64,000 nucleotides of DNA, from assembly GCA_038025085.1 (NCBI GenBank), contig CM076139.1, forward strand, positions 43,938,807-44,002,806, written 5' to 3'. Shown here piece after piece: positions 44,334-55,426 of this stretch; position 1 is the first letter of the stretch, and every line of letters starts with the position of its first letter. The notes under the pieces were generated by a model that saw only the letters and a list, made by a program, of their open reading frames with translations, was not told the DNA's origin and made no database searches. Position numbers and translations under genes: made by a program. Source of the DNA: Tetragonia tetragonoides (lineage: Eukaryota > Streptophyta > Magnoliopsida > Caryophyllales > Aizoaceae).

Positions 44334-45023
44334 TGTTGGGATATTAATTAGAATTTCTAAATAAATAAATTTATATTTAAAAAAAATGTTGGCCGGTGGT
44401 GTACTCGGTTTACCGAGTACAGGTGTTTGGGGGAGTAAGGTTATTGTATGTAGGTGGACAAAGCATTAATGGCTTTGGAATTAATATTTGAGAAAGGCTA
44501 TCAATTACTAGCTTTTTTGGGGAGATAAGAAGGCCCGGCTATGTGGATGGTTTGGAGAAGGAGAAGTCTTGAGAAAATTCCAACCTTGGCATGGTAACTC
44601 AAGGAGCATGTTTCTGGAAAGTTCAATTTAAATATAGCAGATTTTTCTATAGCTTAACAAAGGTTCTAGTTTGTTCTCTTGGACTATATAAATAGGAGGG
44701 CCTAGTAGAGGCTAGAATAGATGAAGTGTGAGACAAACACAAGTGTGAGTGTGTTGTATTATTGTTGAGTGTTGAGCATTATCATTTCTTATAACTCTTG
44801 AGTGAGAGACTCGAGTTTGTAGGATGGTATACAAAGTGAGGGAGGATTTCCAAGTTTTCACAAAACTTGTAATCTTGTTTTAGTTAGTGAATACTTTTGT
44901 TGGATTGTTTCCGTGGACGTAGGCCAGAAGGGCCGAACCACGTAAACCCTACATGCCACTTATTTTTCATTTGGTGTTTGTGTTCCCGTTTCCGATCCTT
45001 TGTGTGTGCAATTATACACAACA
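44334..45023 (+). repeat. 5' LTR (690 bp)
   Basis: TGTTGGGATATT...TACACAACA. It contains a TATA box, TATATAAATAG, at 44687-44697, so it could drive transcription of the element. Confidence 0.93.
44687..44697 (+). promoter_or_regulatory. LTR TATA box
   Basis: TATATAAATAG in the 5' LTR. The corresponding stretch is deleted from the 3' LTR. Confidence 0.65.
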
Positions 45024-45024
45024 G

Positions 45025-45036
45025 TGGTATCAGAGC
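45025..45036 (+). promoter_or_regulatory. Primer-binding site (initiator-Met tRNA)
   Basis: Perfect TGGTATCAGAGC, one base after the LTR and two bases before the gag ATG (45038), so there is essentially no leader. Confidence 0.93.
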
Positions 45037-45037
45037 T

Positions 45038-46321
45038 ATGGCTAAGGCGGGGAACACACATAAGTTTGAGATCCCTCTCTTTGATGGGAAGATCAATTTC
45101 ATTTTATGGCAGAGTACGATTCAAGACCTTTTGGTGCAACAAGGTCTTGACCAAGCTTTGGAAGAGAAGAATCAAGCTTCAATGAATGATGGAGATTGGA
45201 CCACAATACAAAAGAAGGCGGTGAGTACAATACGGTTGGCGTTAGCTCCCGAGATTAAATACAATGTGTTGAAGGAGACCACACCAAAGGTGATATGGGA
45301 CAAACTCGAGAACATCTATGCGTCAAAATCGCTAACTAATCGACTATGTTTGAAGATGGAGTTGTACTCACTGAAGATGGAGGAAGAAGGAGATTTACAT
45401 GACCACATCAACACATTTAACCAGCTAGTATGTCAACTACTAAATGCCAACAACAATCTAGAAGATGAAGAGCAAGCCTTATTGTTGTTGGCCTCATTAC
45501 CAAAATCCTACAAGTCGTTAGTGCAAATGTTGCTCGTAGGGAGGACAACATTAACACTAGACGAGGTAACAGCGGCCTTGCGGGAGAATGAGAGAATGAT
45601 GAGGAAGGAGGCCATGAATAATGGTGGAGATCGTATACTAGCTGCAGAGGAGTCGGAGCGAGAGAGTAGTCGATTTAAGAAAGAAGGTGGTCCATGGGAG
45701 AGATCAAAATCGAGGCCGCGCCGAGACTTTAGCAATATGGAATGCTATTATTGTGGGGAAAAGGGCCACATACAATTCATGTGTCCGAGGATGAGGGAGG
45801 ACCTAAAGAAGTTGAAGCCAATGCGAGTAAATGACGACGACGACTCTCAAGCTAATGTGGTCAAAACTGTGGATGGTGATGAACTATACTTAGCAACGAG
45901 TGAGGAGGTTGCTAAAAATAAGTGGGTAATGGATTCTGCTTCCACGATGCATGTTTGTCGAGACGAAGCCATGTTTGACACATTAAATACCGATGGAGAG
46001 TTTGGTCATTTCAAGATGGCTAATGGTGAAAGGATGAAAGCCGAAGGAGTTGGAAGTGTTCGGATGAAACTCCACAACGGTATAGTACAAACTCTTCATA
46101 ATGTGAGGTATGTGCCTTCTTGCGATGCCAATATAATTTCGTTGGGAGAGATGACATCGCAAGGATATAAGTTTGTAGGCAGAAAGAGGAGGTGTAATGT
46201 GTTCAAGGGGAACCACTTGATTATGCAAGGGTTGAAAAATGAGAAAAATATTTGCTATCTAGAAGGTGAAGCCATAAGAAGAAAATTTGGTGAGAAAAAG
46301 AAGGTAAGTTTTTCTAAATGA
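45038..46321 (+). CDS. Copia gag-protease polyprotein (Tnt1-like), 427 aa, intact
   Basis: Gag forms the virus-like particle and protease processes it. The ATG at 45038 (MAKAGNTHKFEIPLFDG) is chosen because it follows the PBS; the frame is also open upstream into the LTR. Residues about 10-210 are a copia gag domain (ILWQSTIQDLL, LHDHINTFNQLVCQLL, LLASLPKSYKSLV). A CCHC knuckle, CYYCGEKGHIQFMCP, lies at about 245-260. The protease centre is WVMDSASTMHVC at about 304. The D-[ST]-A form also occurs in tobacco Tnt1, so it need not be a lesion. The tail NVRYVPSCDANIISLGEM and CYLEGEAI is the gag-pre-integrase region. The ORF then stops with no integrase. No internal stops are present. Confidence 0.93.
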   Translation: MAKAGNTHKFEIPLFDGKINFILWQSTIQDLLVQQGLDQALEEKNQASMNDGDWTTIQKKAVSTIRLALAPEIKYNVLKETTPKVIWDKLENIYASKSLTNRLCLKMELYSLKMEEEGDLHDHINTFNQLVCQLLNANNNLEDEEQALLLLASLPKSYKSLVQMLLVGRTTLTLDEVTAALRENERMMRKEAMNNGGDRILAAEESERESSRFKKEGGPWERSKSRPRRDFSNMECYYCGEKGHIQFMCPRMREDLKKLKPMRVNDDDDSQANVVKTVDGDELYLATSEEVAKNKWVMDSASTMHVCRDEAMFDTLNTDGEFGHFKMANGERMKAEGVGSVRMKLHNGIVQTLHNVRYVPSCDANIISLGEMTSQGYKFVGRKRRCNVFKGNHLIMQGLKNEKNICYLEGEAIRRKFGEKKKVSFSK

Positions 46322-46345
46322 AGTGGAAGTTTGAAAATTTTAATT

Positions 46346-46354
46346 AAGGGAGGA
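46346..46354 (+). promoter_or_regulatory. Polypurine tract
   Basis: AAGGGAGGA just upstream of the 3' LTR, the expected plus-strand primer. Confidence 0.8.
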
Positions 46355-46356
46355 TT

Positions 46357-46784
46357 TGTTGGGATATTAATTAGAATTTCCAAATAAATAAATAAATAAA
46401 TTTAAATTAAAAAAAATGTTGGCTGGTGGTGTACTCGGTTTACCGAGTATAGGTGTTTGGGGGAGTAAGGTTATTGTATGTAGGTGGACAAAGCATTAAT
46501 TGCTTTGGAATTAATATTTGAGAAAGGCTATCAATTACTAGCTTTTTTGAGGAGATGAGAAGGCCCGGCTATGTGGATGGTTTGGAGAAGTAGAAGTCTT
46601 GAGAAAATTCCAACCTTGGCATGGAAACTTGTAATCTTGTTTTAGTTAGTGAATATTTTTGTTGGATTGTTTTCATGGACGTAGGCCAAAAGGGCCGAAC
46701 CACGTAAACCCTGCGTGTTACTTATTTTTCATTTGGTGTTTGTGTTCCGTTTCCGATCCTTAGTGTGTGCAATTATACACAACA
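46357..46784 (+). repeat. 3' LTR (428 bp, internally deleted)
   Basis: Same ends as the 5' LTR. It lacks about 270 bp (equivalent to about 44604-44862, including the TATA box) and has extra AAAT units near the start. Confidence 0.92.
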
Positions 46785-47019
46785 CTATATATGTCGTACA
46801 TGCGACTATAACAAATGGAAGCTTATAAATCGTCAGAATATAGTATTAGGATATAGCTGGAATGTTTGGGGGCTATATATGTAGGCAATTCTGTGAGTAT
46901 ACTATGTACAAGAGCTTCTATTTTAAGTATGAGATCGAACAATAACAAGTACACAGATAGTTGTGTATGTAGATAAATGCCATATATATTAATTGTTGAA
47001 ATTAATATTGGTATTGACA

Positions 47020-47092
47020 AGTGATAATAATCATAATCATAATCACAATCAATCAATCAATCAATCAATATATATATATATATATATATATA
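47020..47092. repeat. (ATAATC)/(AATC)n followed by (TA)n
   Basis: Compound microsatellite leading into a GAGGCGTGTCACGTAGGCGA block, a Helitron 5'-like region as at 32.8 kb. Confidence 0.8.
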
Positions 47093-47149
47093 TGAAGAAG
47101 GTATATTTTGGGAGCAATGAGGCGTGTCACGTAGGCGAGAATTTCAAGA

Positions 47150-47222
47150 GCGCGCCACCTAAGCGAAGATAAAGACAAAAAATAACGGGTGTAAAACATT
47201 TAGGACTCTTAGCATCCTTATT
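47150..47222 (+). repeat. Helitron 5'-proximal block, copy 2
   Basis: GCGCGCCACCTAAGCGAAG followed by AAACATTTAGGACTCTTAGC. Confidence 0.7.
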
Positions 47223-47310
47223 GGTATAAAATAAGATATTAATAAACTACTAGAGTTTTATGAGGATTATAACAGATTTTTGTCATATATTTAAAATCAT
47301 ATATAACGTT

Positions 47311-47410
47311 TTTTATACATCTCAAAAAATAATAAAAATTACAACATCAGATTCGGATCGAAAAATATTTCAGAACGAGATGCATTTACAATATGTTTAA
47401 AATATATAAG
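47311..47410 (+). repeat. Conserved Helitron interior block, copy 4
   Basis: ACATCTCAAAAAATAATAA ... CAGAACGAGATGCATTTACA; the closest copy to 35383-35481. Confidence 0.75.
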
Positions 47411-49500
47411 TAATTGGGAACAATGAGACGTGCCACCTAAGCAATTAAATAGTTAATAAAAATAAATGATTAGTGGTAAAAGATAAAGTTATATCAATCA
47501 TCAATGTTTATATATAGAGTTTTGAGGCACGCCACCTAAGTAAATATATTTAAAATTGAAAATAATTAAATAGAGTTTAATAATAATGAATATAGATAAA
47601 TAGAGTTTTGGATAAGAAAAAACACTAGATCAGTTGAACCGATAACAAAAACTAAAGAAAAAAAACAAAACGTTAATTAAATGTAAAAAGAATGTCTGTA
47701 AGAAAAATTGTAATTCTATTAGTACACCAATCTATAATTACCCTACATTATCTTTTACCTATTTACCTATTATATAAAACGATAAATGACAAAAGAATAT
47801 GCAAAAAAACCTTCCCTCAACAAACCCCCCCGTTCTTTTTCTTCTTTAATTTGTCACTTCTTCTTTTTTGGTTTTCTTTAACCCTATTTGAATGTTTTCT
47901 TATTTTATATATATTTTTAAGGTTATGTAACTCTTCTCACTAGAACATATTAAGCATCATTATAAATATATATGTAGGTATTGAAATTGTGTGTTCCTGT
48001 TCAAGATTGGTCATAAATTTCAAAGTAACTTTTGTCCTTTATATTCATTATCTTTTTAGTTTTTATTGTATAATTATACTTAAAGATTGTTCAGTTTCAA
48101 TTTCATAGATTGAACAATGTAAATATTATACTTTGATTTATGAACGATTACTTTTTTTTTTTTTTGGCAGCTATGGTTTTTATAAGAAGCACAACTCTAT
48201 CCAAACATTAGACGGAGAGTCACGAGAGTACAAAGCATTTTTTGATTTCTTTTTCATTGTTGTATGGATCTTCTTACAAGTTATTTTTTGGTTACATTAT
48301 TGAGGCATCTTCGGTAATTATAATTTTATAAATTGTCGCAAGTGTTGAATTATCCTTGGTAGTTTATTTTCAACAGAGAAGCTATCGAATACGAGTTTCA
48401 ACCAGAGAAGTTATAACGAATCAAGGTCATGGGTTATGGTGGGAAGAAAGAAAAAGTGACTTGTGAGTTGTGACACATAAACAGACCAAGCTAAACATTG
48501 GGAAAATAGGAGTGTGTATTTGTCTCAAAAATGCAATTCATGAATTGTTGATTTATTAAAATTTGTATCGTAAGCCGAATGTTTGTAATTCTAAGTGGGG
48601 TATTTCATTATCACTTAAACAGAGTAGCCTAAGTAATAAGTAGTATTTCATTATCACTTAAACGGAGTAGTAGCCTAAGTTAAACGGAGTAGTAGCCTAA
48701 GTGTTTGAGTTACACCTTCAAAAATAAATAAATTCTAGCCTAAGCATTCCATTATCACTTAAACGGAGTAGTTGATTACTACTGGAGTCTATAAAGGTTG
48801 TTAGTGTTTTCAAAGTGCTTGAGGAGTATTTTTTGAGTTAAGAACATGGGTGGTTGCACTTGTGGTGAATTTTATTGCTTTTAGGAGACCTTAAGAGGTG
48901 ATCAAAATGTAAAATACTCTGTAAAAGGATTGATCAACGCCTTCTTTTTGGATGTGGATTTTTCCTTTCTACTGGTTTAGATTTAACAGTACAAGCATAT
49001 GGAGTTAAATAACTTTTATTTTCAGTTTTTAAAGTTATTAAGACCGTCAGATACATTAGCGATCATTATTTCATTGGGTATGATCAAGATTGATTGGTGT
49101 GCTAATGGAGAAGAAAGGAAGTTTGGAAACATTTGACAATTTAGTGGCTTTCTTTAGCTTCTGTTTTGTTTCTACCTTAAGAGTGTTCATTCTTTGTCCT
49201 TTTTTCTTCTTCTCCTTTTTATTCGTATATTGGTGGGAACTCTATTTCAATGATACATATTTAAGCAAAGCATATATCATAGTGCTCCTTTTTAGTCTAA
49301 ATATAGTAGAAGTAACAACTAGAGTCGAAGGAGAGGAAGACAATAATCAACGGGAATATTTTTGTTTTTGTGCAATATTCTAATGAACATATTGTATGGG
49401 AGACAGTAAGAGTTACAAATTATAATACTAATAGTGGAAATTATATAGAAGTGTTTGTATGCCTTCATTATAACATAGAAAATTATCACTAATCCGTGTA
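47411..49500. other. AT-rich Helitron-derived interior, no gene
   Basis: Another GCACGCCACCTAAG motif occurs near 47526. A three-fold short repeat (TTATCACTTAAACGGAGTAG) lies at about 48610-48775. Open stretches at 47692 and 49090 are hydrophobic, T-rich artefacts. Confidence 0.45.
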
Positions 49501-49513
49501 TCGAAAATTCTAA

Positions 49514-49596
49514 TAGCGCGTCATCTAAGCGAAGACAATGGTAAAAAATAATTGGTGTAAAACGTTTAGGAGTCTTAGCATCCTTGCTGTTTAGAA
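49514..49596 (+). repeat. Helitron 5'-proximal block, copy 3
   Basis: GCGCGTCATCTAAGCGAAG ... ACGTTTAGGAGTCTTAGCAT. Confidence 0.65.
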
Positions 49597-49814
49597 TTCT
49601 TTAGAGGTTAATTTTCGTCAAATATTCAAAATCATATATAACATTCTCTTTACATCTCAAAAAATAAGAAAAATACCCTACGACAGTATCCTACGACTAT
49701 TAATTGGGTTAACAACTAAAAATACCCTATAAGGCTTTAATAACATATCCTGATGCTCACATTTTACCTTTTATTAATTTGCATCTGTACTTACTATCTG
49801 CGAGATTGTAAGGC

Positions 49815-50361
49815 CAAAAGTTGACATGAATGTAACGGGAGACTAATGAAAGTTGAATGTTTATTGTATATCTATATTTATTGGCAGGTTATGGTTTAAG
49901 GCTCCTCCTATATGATATATAGTGTTTGAACATCGATCTAACAACGATTTTAAAGTAACCATTTTCGTAGGCGCAATTTGATTAGAACCCTTAATGTATT
50001 TGAAGGATTATGATAATTAATATCTTATTTCATTAAATGCCTCACATAATCACTTCTCCATTTTCCTGAACATTTTCTCACCCTTTATTCTCACCACATC
50101 TCTATCTTTACTTTCAAACTTTCTTATTTATTCTATCAAATCTTGATAATATGAGGGGCATGAAAAACAAAAGAGAGATCGACCTAAATCACTAAGGATA
50201 TCATGAAACTTGCATCACTATATAGCATGCATAATTATAACCAATTAGAAATTATTTAGGAATTTTCAAAAAGGCATGTTAGTGTGCATAGACTTCATCA
50301 AATGAATATTAATTTACTGACATTTCACTCAACCCGTGCATTGCACGGGCTTTAAAACTAG
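49815..50361 (+). mobile_element. Helitron 3' segment B with terminal hairpin
   Basis: Related to 36655-37216. The stem-loop CCCGTGCATTGCACGGG (50333-50349) has a 7-bp perfect stem. CTAG at 50358-50361 is followed by T. Confidence 0.82.
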
Positions 50362-50363
50362 TA

Positions 50364-50435
50364 TCTATATATTAGAGGCATTTTCTAACAGCATTGGACG
50401 CGTCCACCTAAGCGAACCTTTTTTAAAAAACAATA
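50364..50435 (+). mobile_element. Putative Helitron 5' end abutting segment B
   Basis: TCTATATATTAGAGGCATTT follows CTAG|TA exactly as at 37219, with GCGTCCACCTAAGCG downstream. Confidence 0.6.
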
Positions 50436-50697
50436 TCAACAATAAATCATAAATTGAAGTTAGAAAAGAGAGAATATTAGAGTTATGGCAGTAAATCATG
50501 GAAGATAATAAAACATTAAGAGCAGTATAAATTTCGTTTCATGTTTCAAAAAATCAAATATCTTACATCTATGAAAAGAGCGCAAAACGCACTTTAAAAC
50601 AATACCATTTTGTCATATATGTTATGCGTTGGCGTTTTACGGGAGCATATGAAGCGATAATCAATCTTAATCATAATCTTAATCTTTATTATATGAT

Positions 50698-50713
50698 TTA
50701 ACTCATATTAGTT
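50698..50713. repeat. SINE target-site duplication, left
   Basis: TTAACTCATATTAGTT, identical to 50897-50912. Confidence 0.88.
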
Positions 50714-50896
50714 TTTTTTTTTTTTTGATACGAGGAACCTGCAGCCACTATTATTTGAGTGTGCACTGGATAAACCCCAAGTGTATGCAATAGCCTGCAA
50801 ACCACATACACCAGGCAAACCAATAAGATAAATCTTGTAGACAAGCTCAATAAAGGAGGCTTAGTGAGATTTGAACCCATGACCTTTGCCATGAAA
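50714..50896 (-). mobile_element. SINE-like retroposon with 16-bp TSD
   Basis: A 183-bp insert between perfect 16-bp duplications. On the minus strand it starts CATGGCAAAGGTCATGGGTT, including a box B-like GGTTCAAATCTC, and ends in A13 (T run at 50714-50726 on plus). Box A appears lost, so it is either 5'-truncated or a divergent tRNA-derived SINE. Confidence 0.82.
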
Positions 50897-50912
50897 TTAA
50901 CTCATATTAGTT
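50897..50912. repeat. SINE target-site duplication, right
   Basis: Identical 16-mer to 50698-50713. Confidence 0.88.
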
Positions 50913-52920
50913 ATAGTTGCTGGAATTTTGAAGAAATTACGTTCCAACTGTTGGTATACCCCTTGACTTGATCGATGATATTGCTATTAAGACCCTTGAA
51001 GGATGATGACAAAATCCAGTTTTGATGGGGTTATTAAGATGTGACAGGATTTCATTATTTAGCGAAGCTTTTCAAAAAAAAAAAAAAATCAAATTTTATC
51101 TACCAAAAAAATAGGAAATGTTACCATATTCACACCGAAATGATAAAGTTTGAAATATTAGCCTTAAAAAAAGTTGGAAACTCTAACCAGTTTATTGAAA
51201 ACGTAAAGATACAAAAGAAAGTTGATATTTTAAAAGGATAAAAAAAAATACAAAAAAAAAGATAAAACTAATGCATATATAATTCTTATATGCAAACTGC
51301 TTGACACACGATTTACCAAATCGGCAAATCGGCAAATCGACCTACTGATCGTCACTGCTCCCATCAAGGCCCATAAAGTTGCCCTCTTCCCAGCTCTATA
51401 CATGACTCTGTTTTCTTTTCTTTTTTTTGAGTTGTTGTATTTTGTTTTTCATGTAGTCCATTATATGTTTAACAAAGTGGAATAAAATACAAAATAAAGA
51501 CGATGAAAAAAATATTGATTTGGATAGTAGGTTCAAATTACAATAGACGATGTTATTAGGGTCTTGCATAACAGTGAGGATCATCTATCCCACTTTGTGT
51601 GTTCTCTTTCATCACACTCTCTTATATATTTGATACAATAGATTTTAAATTTATTGATTATTAAATTGAGATGCATGACAAAATCACGGACAGTCAGATA
51701 TAAATAGAATAGGAAGTGGTACATAAAATAAGATAAATAATCCAGATTTCTTACCTGATCATGATGGGACACATTGTGATAATGTAATTGTGCTAGCATG
51801 AACTCTATAGGTAAATATTATATTTTCTTACATATCATTATAGTATAAGCTATGTAGATGAGTTTTATATAAATATTAATTTTATTATTTCCACAAATGA
51901 TTTTAGTAAATTTTTTGGAGGATTTAATTTAAATAGGCGAGAAGGACATTGGAAGATTTTTTTTTTTAAATTTATATTAAATCGTGTAGAAAAAAAAAGA
52001 ATTCATATTGGATCGTACACAATATCTAGGAGTGAAATTATGTAAAAAATAATTAAAACGATAATAAAAGTTAAAAGTGTACAAGGTTTCCCATATAAGA
52101 TATACGTAGTAATCTTATTATATGAAATGAATGATATTTAATGTAATATATTAATGTTTATTCATACATTACAACTAAATTTTTCAGAAGTTGACAATTG
52201 CACTTTGAATTTGCGATGAGATGATAATCACGTTATATTAATAGTTTATAATATAACCACATACCGTGCAACGCATTGGCAGTAAATTATTGAAGATAAT
52301 GAAATATCAAGAGCAATATAACTTTTGTTTCACGTTTCAAAAAATAAAATATCTTACACAATGAAAAGAGCGTGAAACGCACTTTAAAACAAGACCTACT
52401 TTATCATTCTCATGCATAAGCATTTTACAATAGCATATGGAGCGTCAATCAATCATAATCATACTCTTAATCATAATATCTGGAGGCATTTTCTGAGTGC
52501 ATAAAATGCGTACACCTAAACGAGTTCTTTGGAGTTATGTCACCTCATAGATCCTTTTTAATTGTTTGAAAAATGGCAACTAATACGAAGTAAAATGTGG
52601 AGATCTTTTTCTTCTTTTTTTTTGAGATTTTTTGGTGTCCAGTAAATGAAAAACTTAACAATTAACAGTACTCCCACTTATTGCTCATGCATTATATAGT
52701 ATATGTTCTTTAGATCCTTGAGCAAATGACATAGAATGTGTAGGCATATTTCGATCAATCACTAGATGTCCATTTGCATTTGTGATTAACTATCATTATT
52801 TCCATACTTGCCACCTTTTATTAATTTTTTTCCGTTTACTTATGTAATGAGCTTTTTTTAGGTTTGGTTTTTTGATAAGAGCTAATAAGTTAATTTTAAG
52901 ATAAGTCAAATAGAATGGAG
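50913..52920. other. AT-rich stretch with Helitron remnants, no gene
   Basis: A decayed hairpin (ACCGTGCAACGCATTGG, about 52262) is followed at 52280-52480 by a block resembling 50490-50690. An ATCTGGAGGCATTTTCTGAG start (52479) resembles the 5' ends at 37219 and 50364. Confidence 0.5.
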
Positions 52921-52926
52921 GTCTAA

Positions 52927-53063
<137 letters not shown>

Positions 53064-53299
53064 AAGAGGGAATATTAGAGTTATAGCAGTAAATCATTTG
53101 AGACATTATGAGGCGTGTAACTTTTATGTTATGCTTCAATAATTCAAGCAACTTACACCAGTAAAAAGAATGCCAAATACACTTTAAAATAAGACCCATT
53201 TGTTCTATATCTTACTTATTGACATTTTGTAGCAATATAGAGAGCGTCAATAAGTTATTTCAATGACATCATTGGGTTATGTCACATAACCAAGTTACT

Positions 53300-53598
53300 T
53301 AGGCTCCATTGTTTCACCTGGAAAACATTGAACTGAACTGATCAGCTGAAATGAATTGAAATAAATTTTTTAACTTGATAGTTAACTATTTAAAATTCGT
53401 CCAAACATATTCAAAATTGGACTCACTTTGAAAGTATGTTTTGGGATATTTCCGATGACATAGTTATCATCATGAATTTATTTCAGAATAAATTAAAAAT
53501 TTATCTGAGTGATAAAGTTACACATGAACTGAATTGAACAAAACATAACTGGACTGAACTGGACTAAATTTAATTAAGTTGAGGTAGACAAAGCCTTA
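53300..53598. mobile_element. MITE-like ACTGAACTGA-rich element
   Basis: Approximate inverted ends (TAGGCTCCATTGTTTCACCT and AGGTAGACAAAGCCTTA) enclose many GAACTGAACTG motifs. A related unbounded stretch is at about 63150-63400. Confidence 0.4.
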
Positions 53599-53599
53599 G

Positions 53600-54561
53600 G
53601 GACGCACCACCTAAGCAAGCATATAAAATCCTAAAATAAAAATAATTTTTCATAAGTTTAGTTATTATACTTATGATTTTCGACCGATGTGATTAATTAA
53701 CACGTTAAATTGACCATGAACCGTGTAATGCATGAACATACACCTACTATATATATGAAGGAGTATTTTGTGACTTCATCGGCCGCGTTTACCTTATAGA
53801 ATCATTTAAGATTAGCATTGAAAGTGGCACCTATGCGAGCCACTAAGCTAAATAAATAACAAAAATATAATTAAGATATAATATCATGTGAAAAGAATAA
53901 GTTAAAATTATAAGTTATAAAAGTAAGGAGGTATTTTCTGGTGTCATTAGTTGTAATATCAGGTATTTTGTAGTTTTTCAGGTGAAAAGAACAAACCCTA
54001 AGATCCCGTTCTTTTCATCGAAATGATGTAAAACAGAACAAAACATAACAAAATAAAATGACACCAAAGATAACAGAAAAATCTGAGATAAAGGAAACAG
54101 AATGTGAGAAAAAATTAAATACAAAATGAGATGCAGCATGCAGTGCAGATTAGAAAGGAGCAATTCAGATTAACTTTGCATACAACGCTAATTCCACTAA
54201 ATATTATATACAAGTATAAAACTAATATACAAATAACATTTAATTATGTCATTTTGACAAATTATTTCAAAAATATGATGAACTACTTAGCCTCCAGTCA
54301 AAAGCATATCGGCACATAAACAAACATGTAAAGTTCACAAATATATTTAAAGTTTAGGATAATAAAAGAGCTTGACAGATAAGTTTTAGAGTTTTAACAA
54401 AGTTTCATAGTCCATAAAGCATCACATAAGAGAAAAAAAAATTACTTAAAAAGTTCTAAGAAAATGAATGATGACAAATATAAAGAAAAACAAATAGATT
54501 GTGGCAAATTTATTTTTTTTTTTTATTGGTGCATATATGCATATGACTGAAAATATTGAAT
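53600..54561. other. AT-rich spacer, no gene
   Basis: Contains another CGTGTAATGCATG hairpin relic (53717) and two facing AGGTGAAAAGAACAAACCC / GATCCCGTTCTTTTCATC ends at about 53980-54020 from unidentified MITEs. Confidence 0.4.
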
Positions 54562-55251
54562 GTTAAGCGCAATTTGGTGAAAATCACCTGAAAAGTTTCA
54601 CTTTTTGTCCACTATCCCCTGAATTGTTGTTATTTGTTGAGTACCACCTTAAAAGTTGATTCCGCCTTGTAAGTCACCCCTTAAGTGATTTTCGGGCCAA
54701 ATTTCTTACTTTTCTTCCTGTTTTACCCTCACGTATGCTTTACAGCTTTTAAAATTTTCTTGGCTCCCCATGACTTCCCCTTCTCCCTAATTGACAATCC
54801 CTCCTAATTTTCTCTCTCTTCCTCAATCATGGCTTTCCCTTCTCCCTTCTTCCCATCCATGGTGGTGGTGATGGGGATTAGGAGAGAAAGAGTGGGGTTG
54901 CTGTTGGTGGAGATGGTGGTTGTTGTGGAGTGAACGAGGAGGTGTATTCTTGTTTGAGGGGTGGTGAGGAGGGAGAATTGTAAGTCATGGATGGGGAGGA
55001 GAGAGAAAATTAGGGGGAATTAGGGAGAAGAGAAAGCCATGGATGGGGAGCCAAGAAAAATTAAAAGTTGTGAAGCATACATGAGGGCAAAACGGAAAAA
55101 AAGTAATAAATTTGACCCGAAAATCACTTAAGGGGTGACTCCCAGGGCGGAATCAATTTTTTAAGGTGGTACTGAACAAATAACAACAATTCAGGGGGTA
55201 CTGGACAAAAAGTGAAATTTTTCAGGTGGTTTTCACCAAATTGCGCTAAAC
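54562..55251. mobile_element. Long-inverted-repeat (foldback or MULE-like) element
   Basis: Arms of roughly 260 bp pair over most of the 690 bp, from GTTAAGCGCAATTTGGTGAA (left) to TTCACCAAATTGCGCTAAAC (right). They include the GTGATTTTCGG/CCGAAAATCAC and GGCTCCCCAT/ATGGGGAGCC pairs. The loop is TGG-rich. No ORF and no clear TSD. Confidence 0.8.
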
Positions 55252-55397
55252 TTTTTACTAAACCTTGCAATGCACAAGATTACCTTCATGTCCAACACGA
55301 ATCCAAACTACCGAAATGAAATTGCCAACATACTTCAATCCTCGATTTATTTACTAACATCATATGAGTGTATTTATTTTAAAATATTAACACCAAA

Positions 55398-55426
55398 CTT
55401 GTGCAACACACGGGCTTCATATCTAG
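55398..55426 (+). mobile_element. Degenerate Helitron 3' terminus
   Basis: CTTGTGCAACACACGGG (imperfect stem) followed after 8 nt by CTAG (55423-55426) and T. Confidence 0.6.

Larger units (their letters stand above)
44334..46784 (+). mobile_element. Non-autonomous Ty1/copia element with only gag-protease
   Basis: A complete insertion with a perfect 5-bp TSD, CTATA (44329-44333 and 46785-46789). The order is 5' LTR 44334-45023, PBS 45025-45036, one ORF 45038-46321, polypurine tract 46346-46354 and 3' LTR 46357-46784. Integrase and RT are absent. The ORF ends after the gag-pre-integrase region and is followed by only 35 bp before the 3' LTR. The element could move only if integrase and RT came from a related autonomous copia. 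The intact ORF and similar LTRs suggest a fairly recent insertion. Confidence 0.95.

Noticed and set aside
45945..45980. Copia protease DSA motif as an inactivating mutation
   Set aside because: A D-[ST]-A centre also occurs in Tnt1-type proteases, so it is not evidence of decay.
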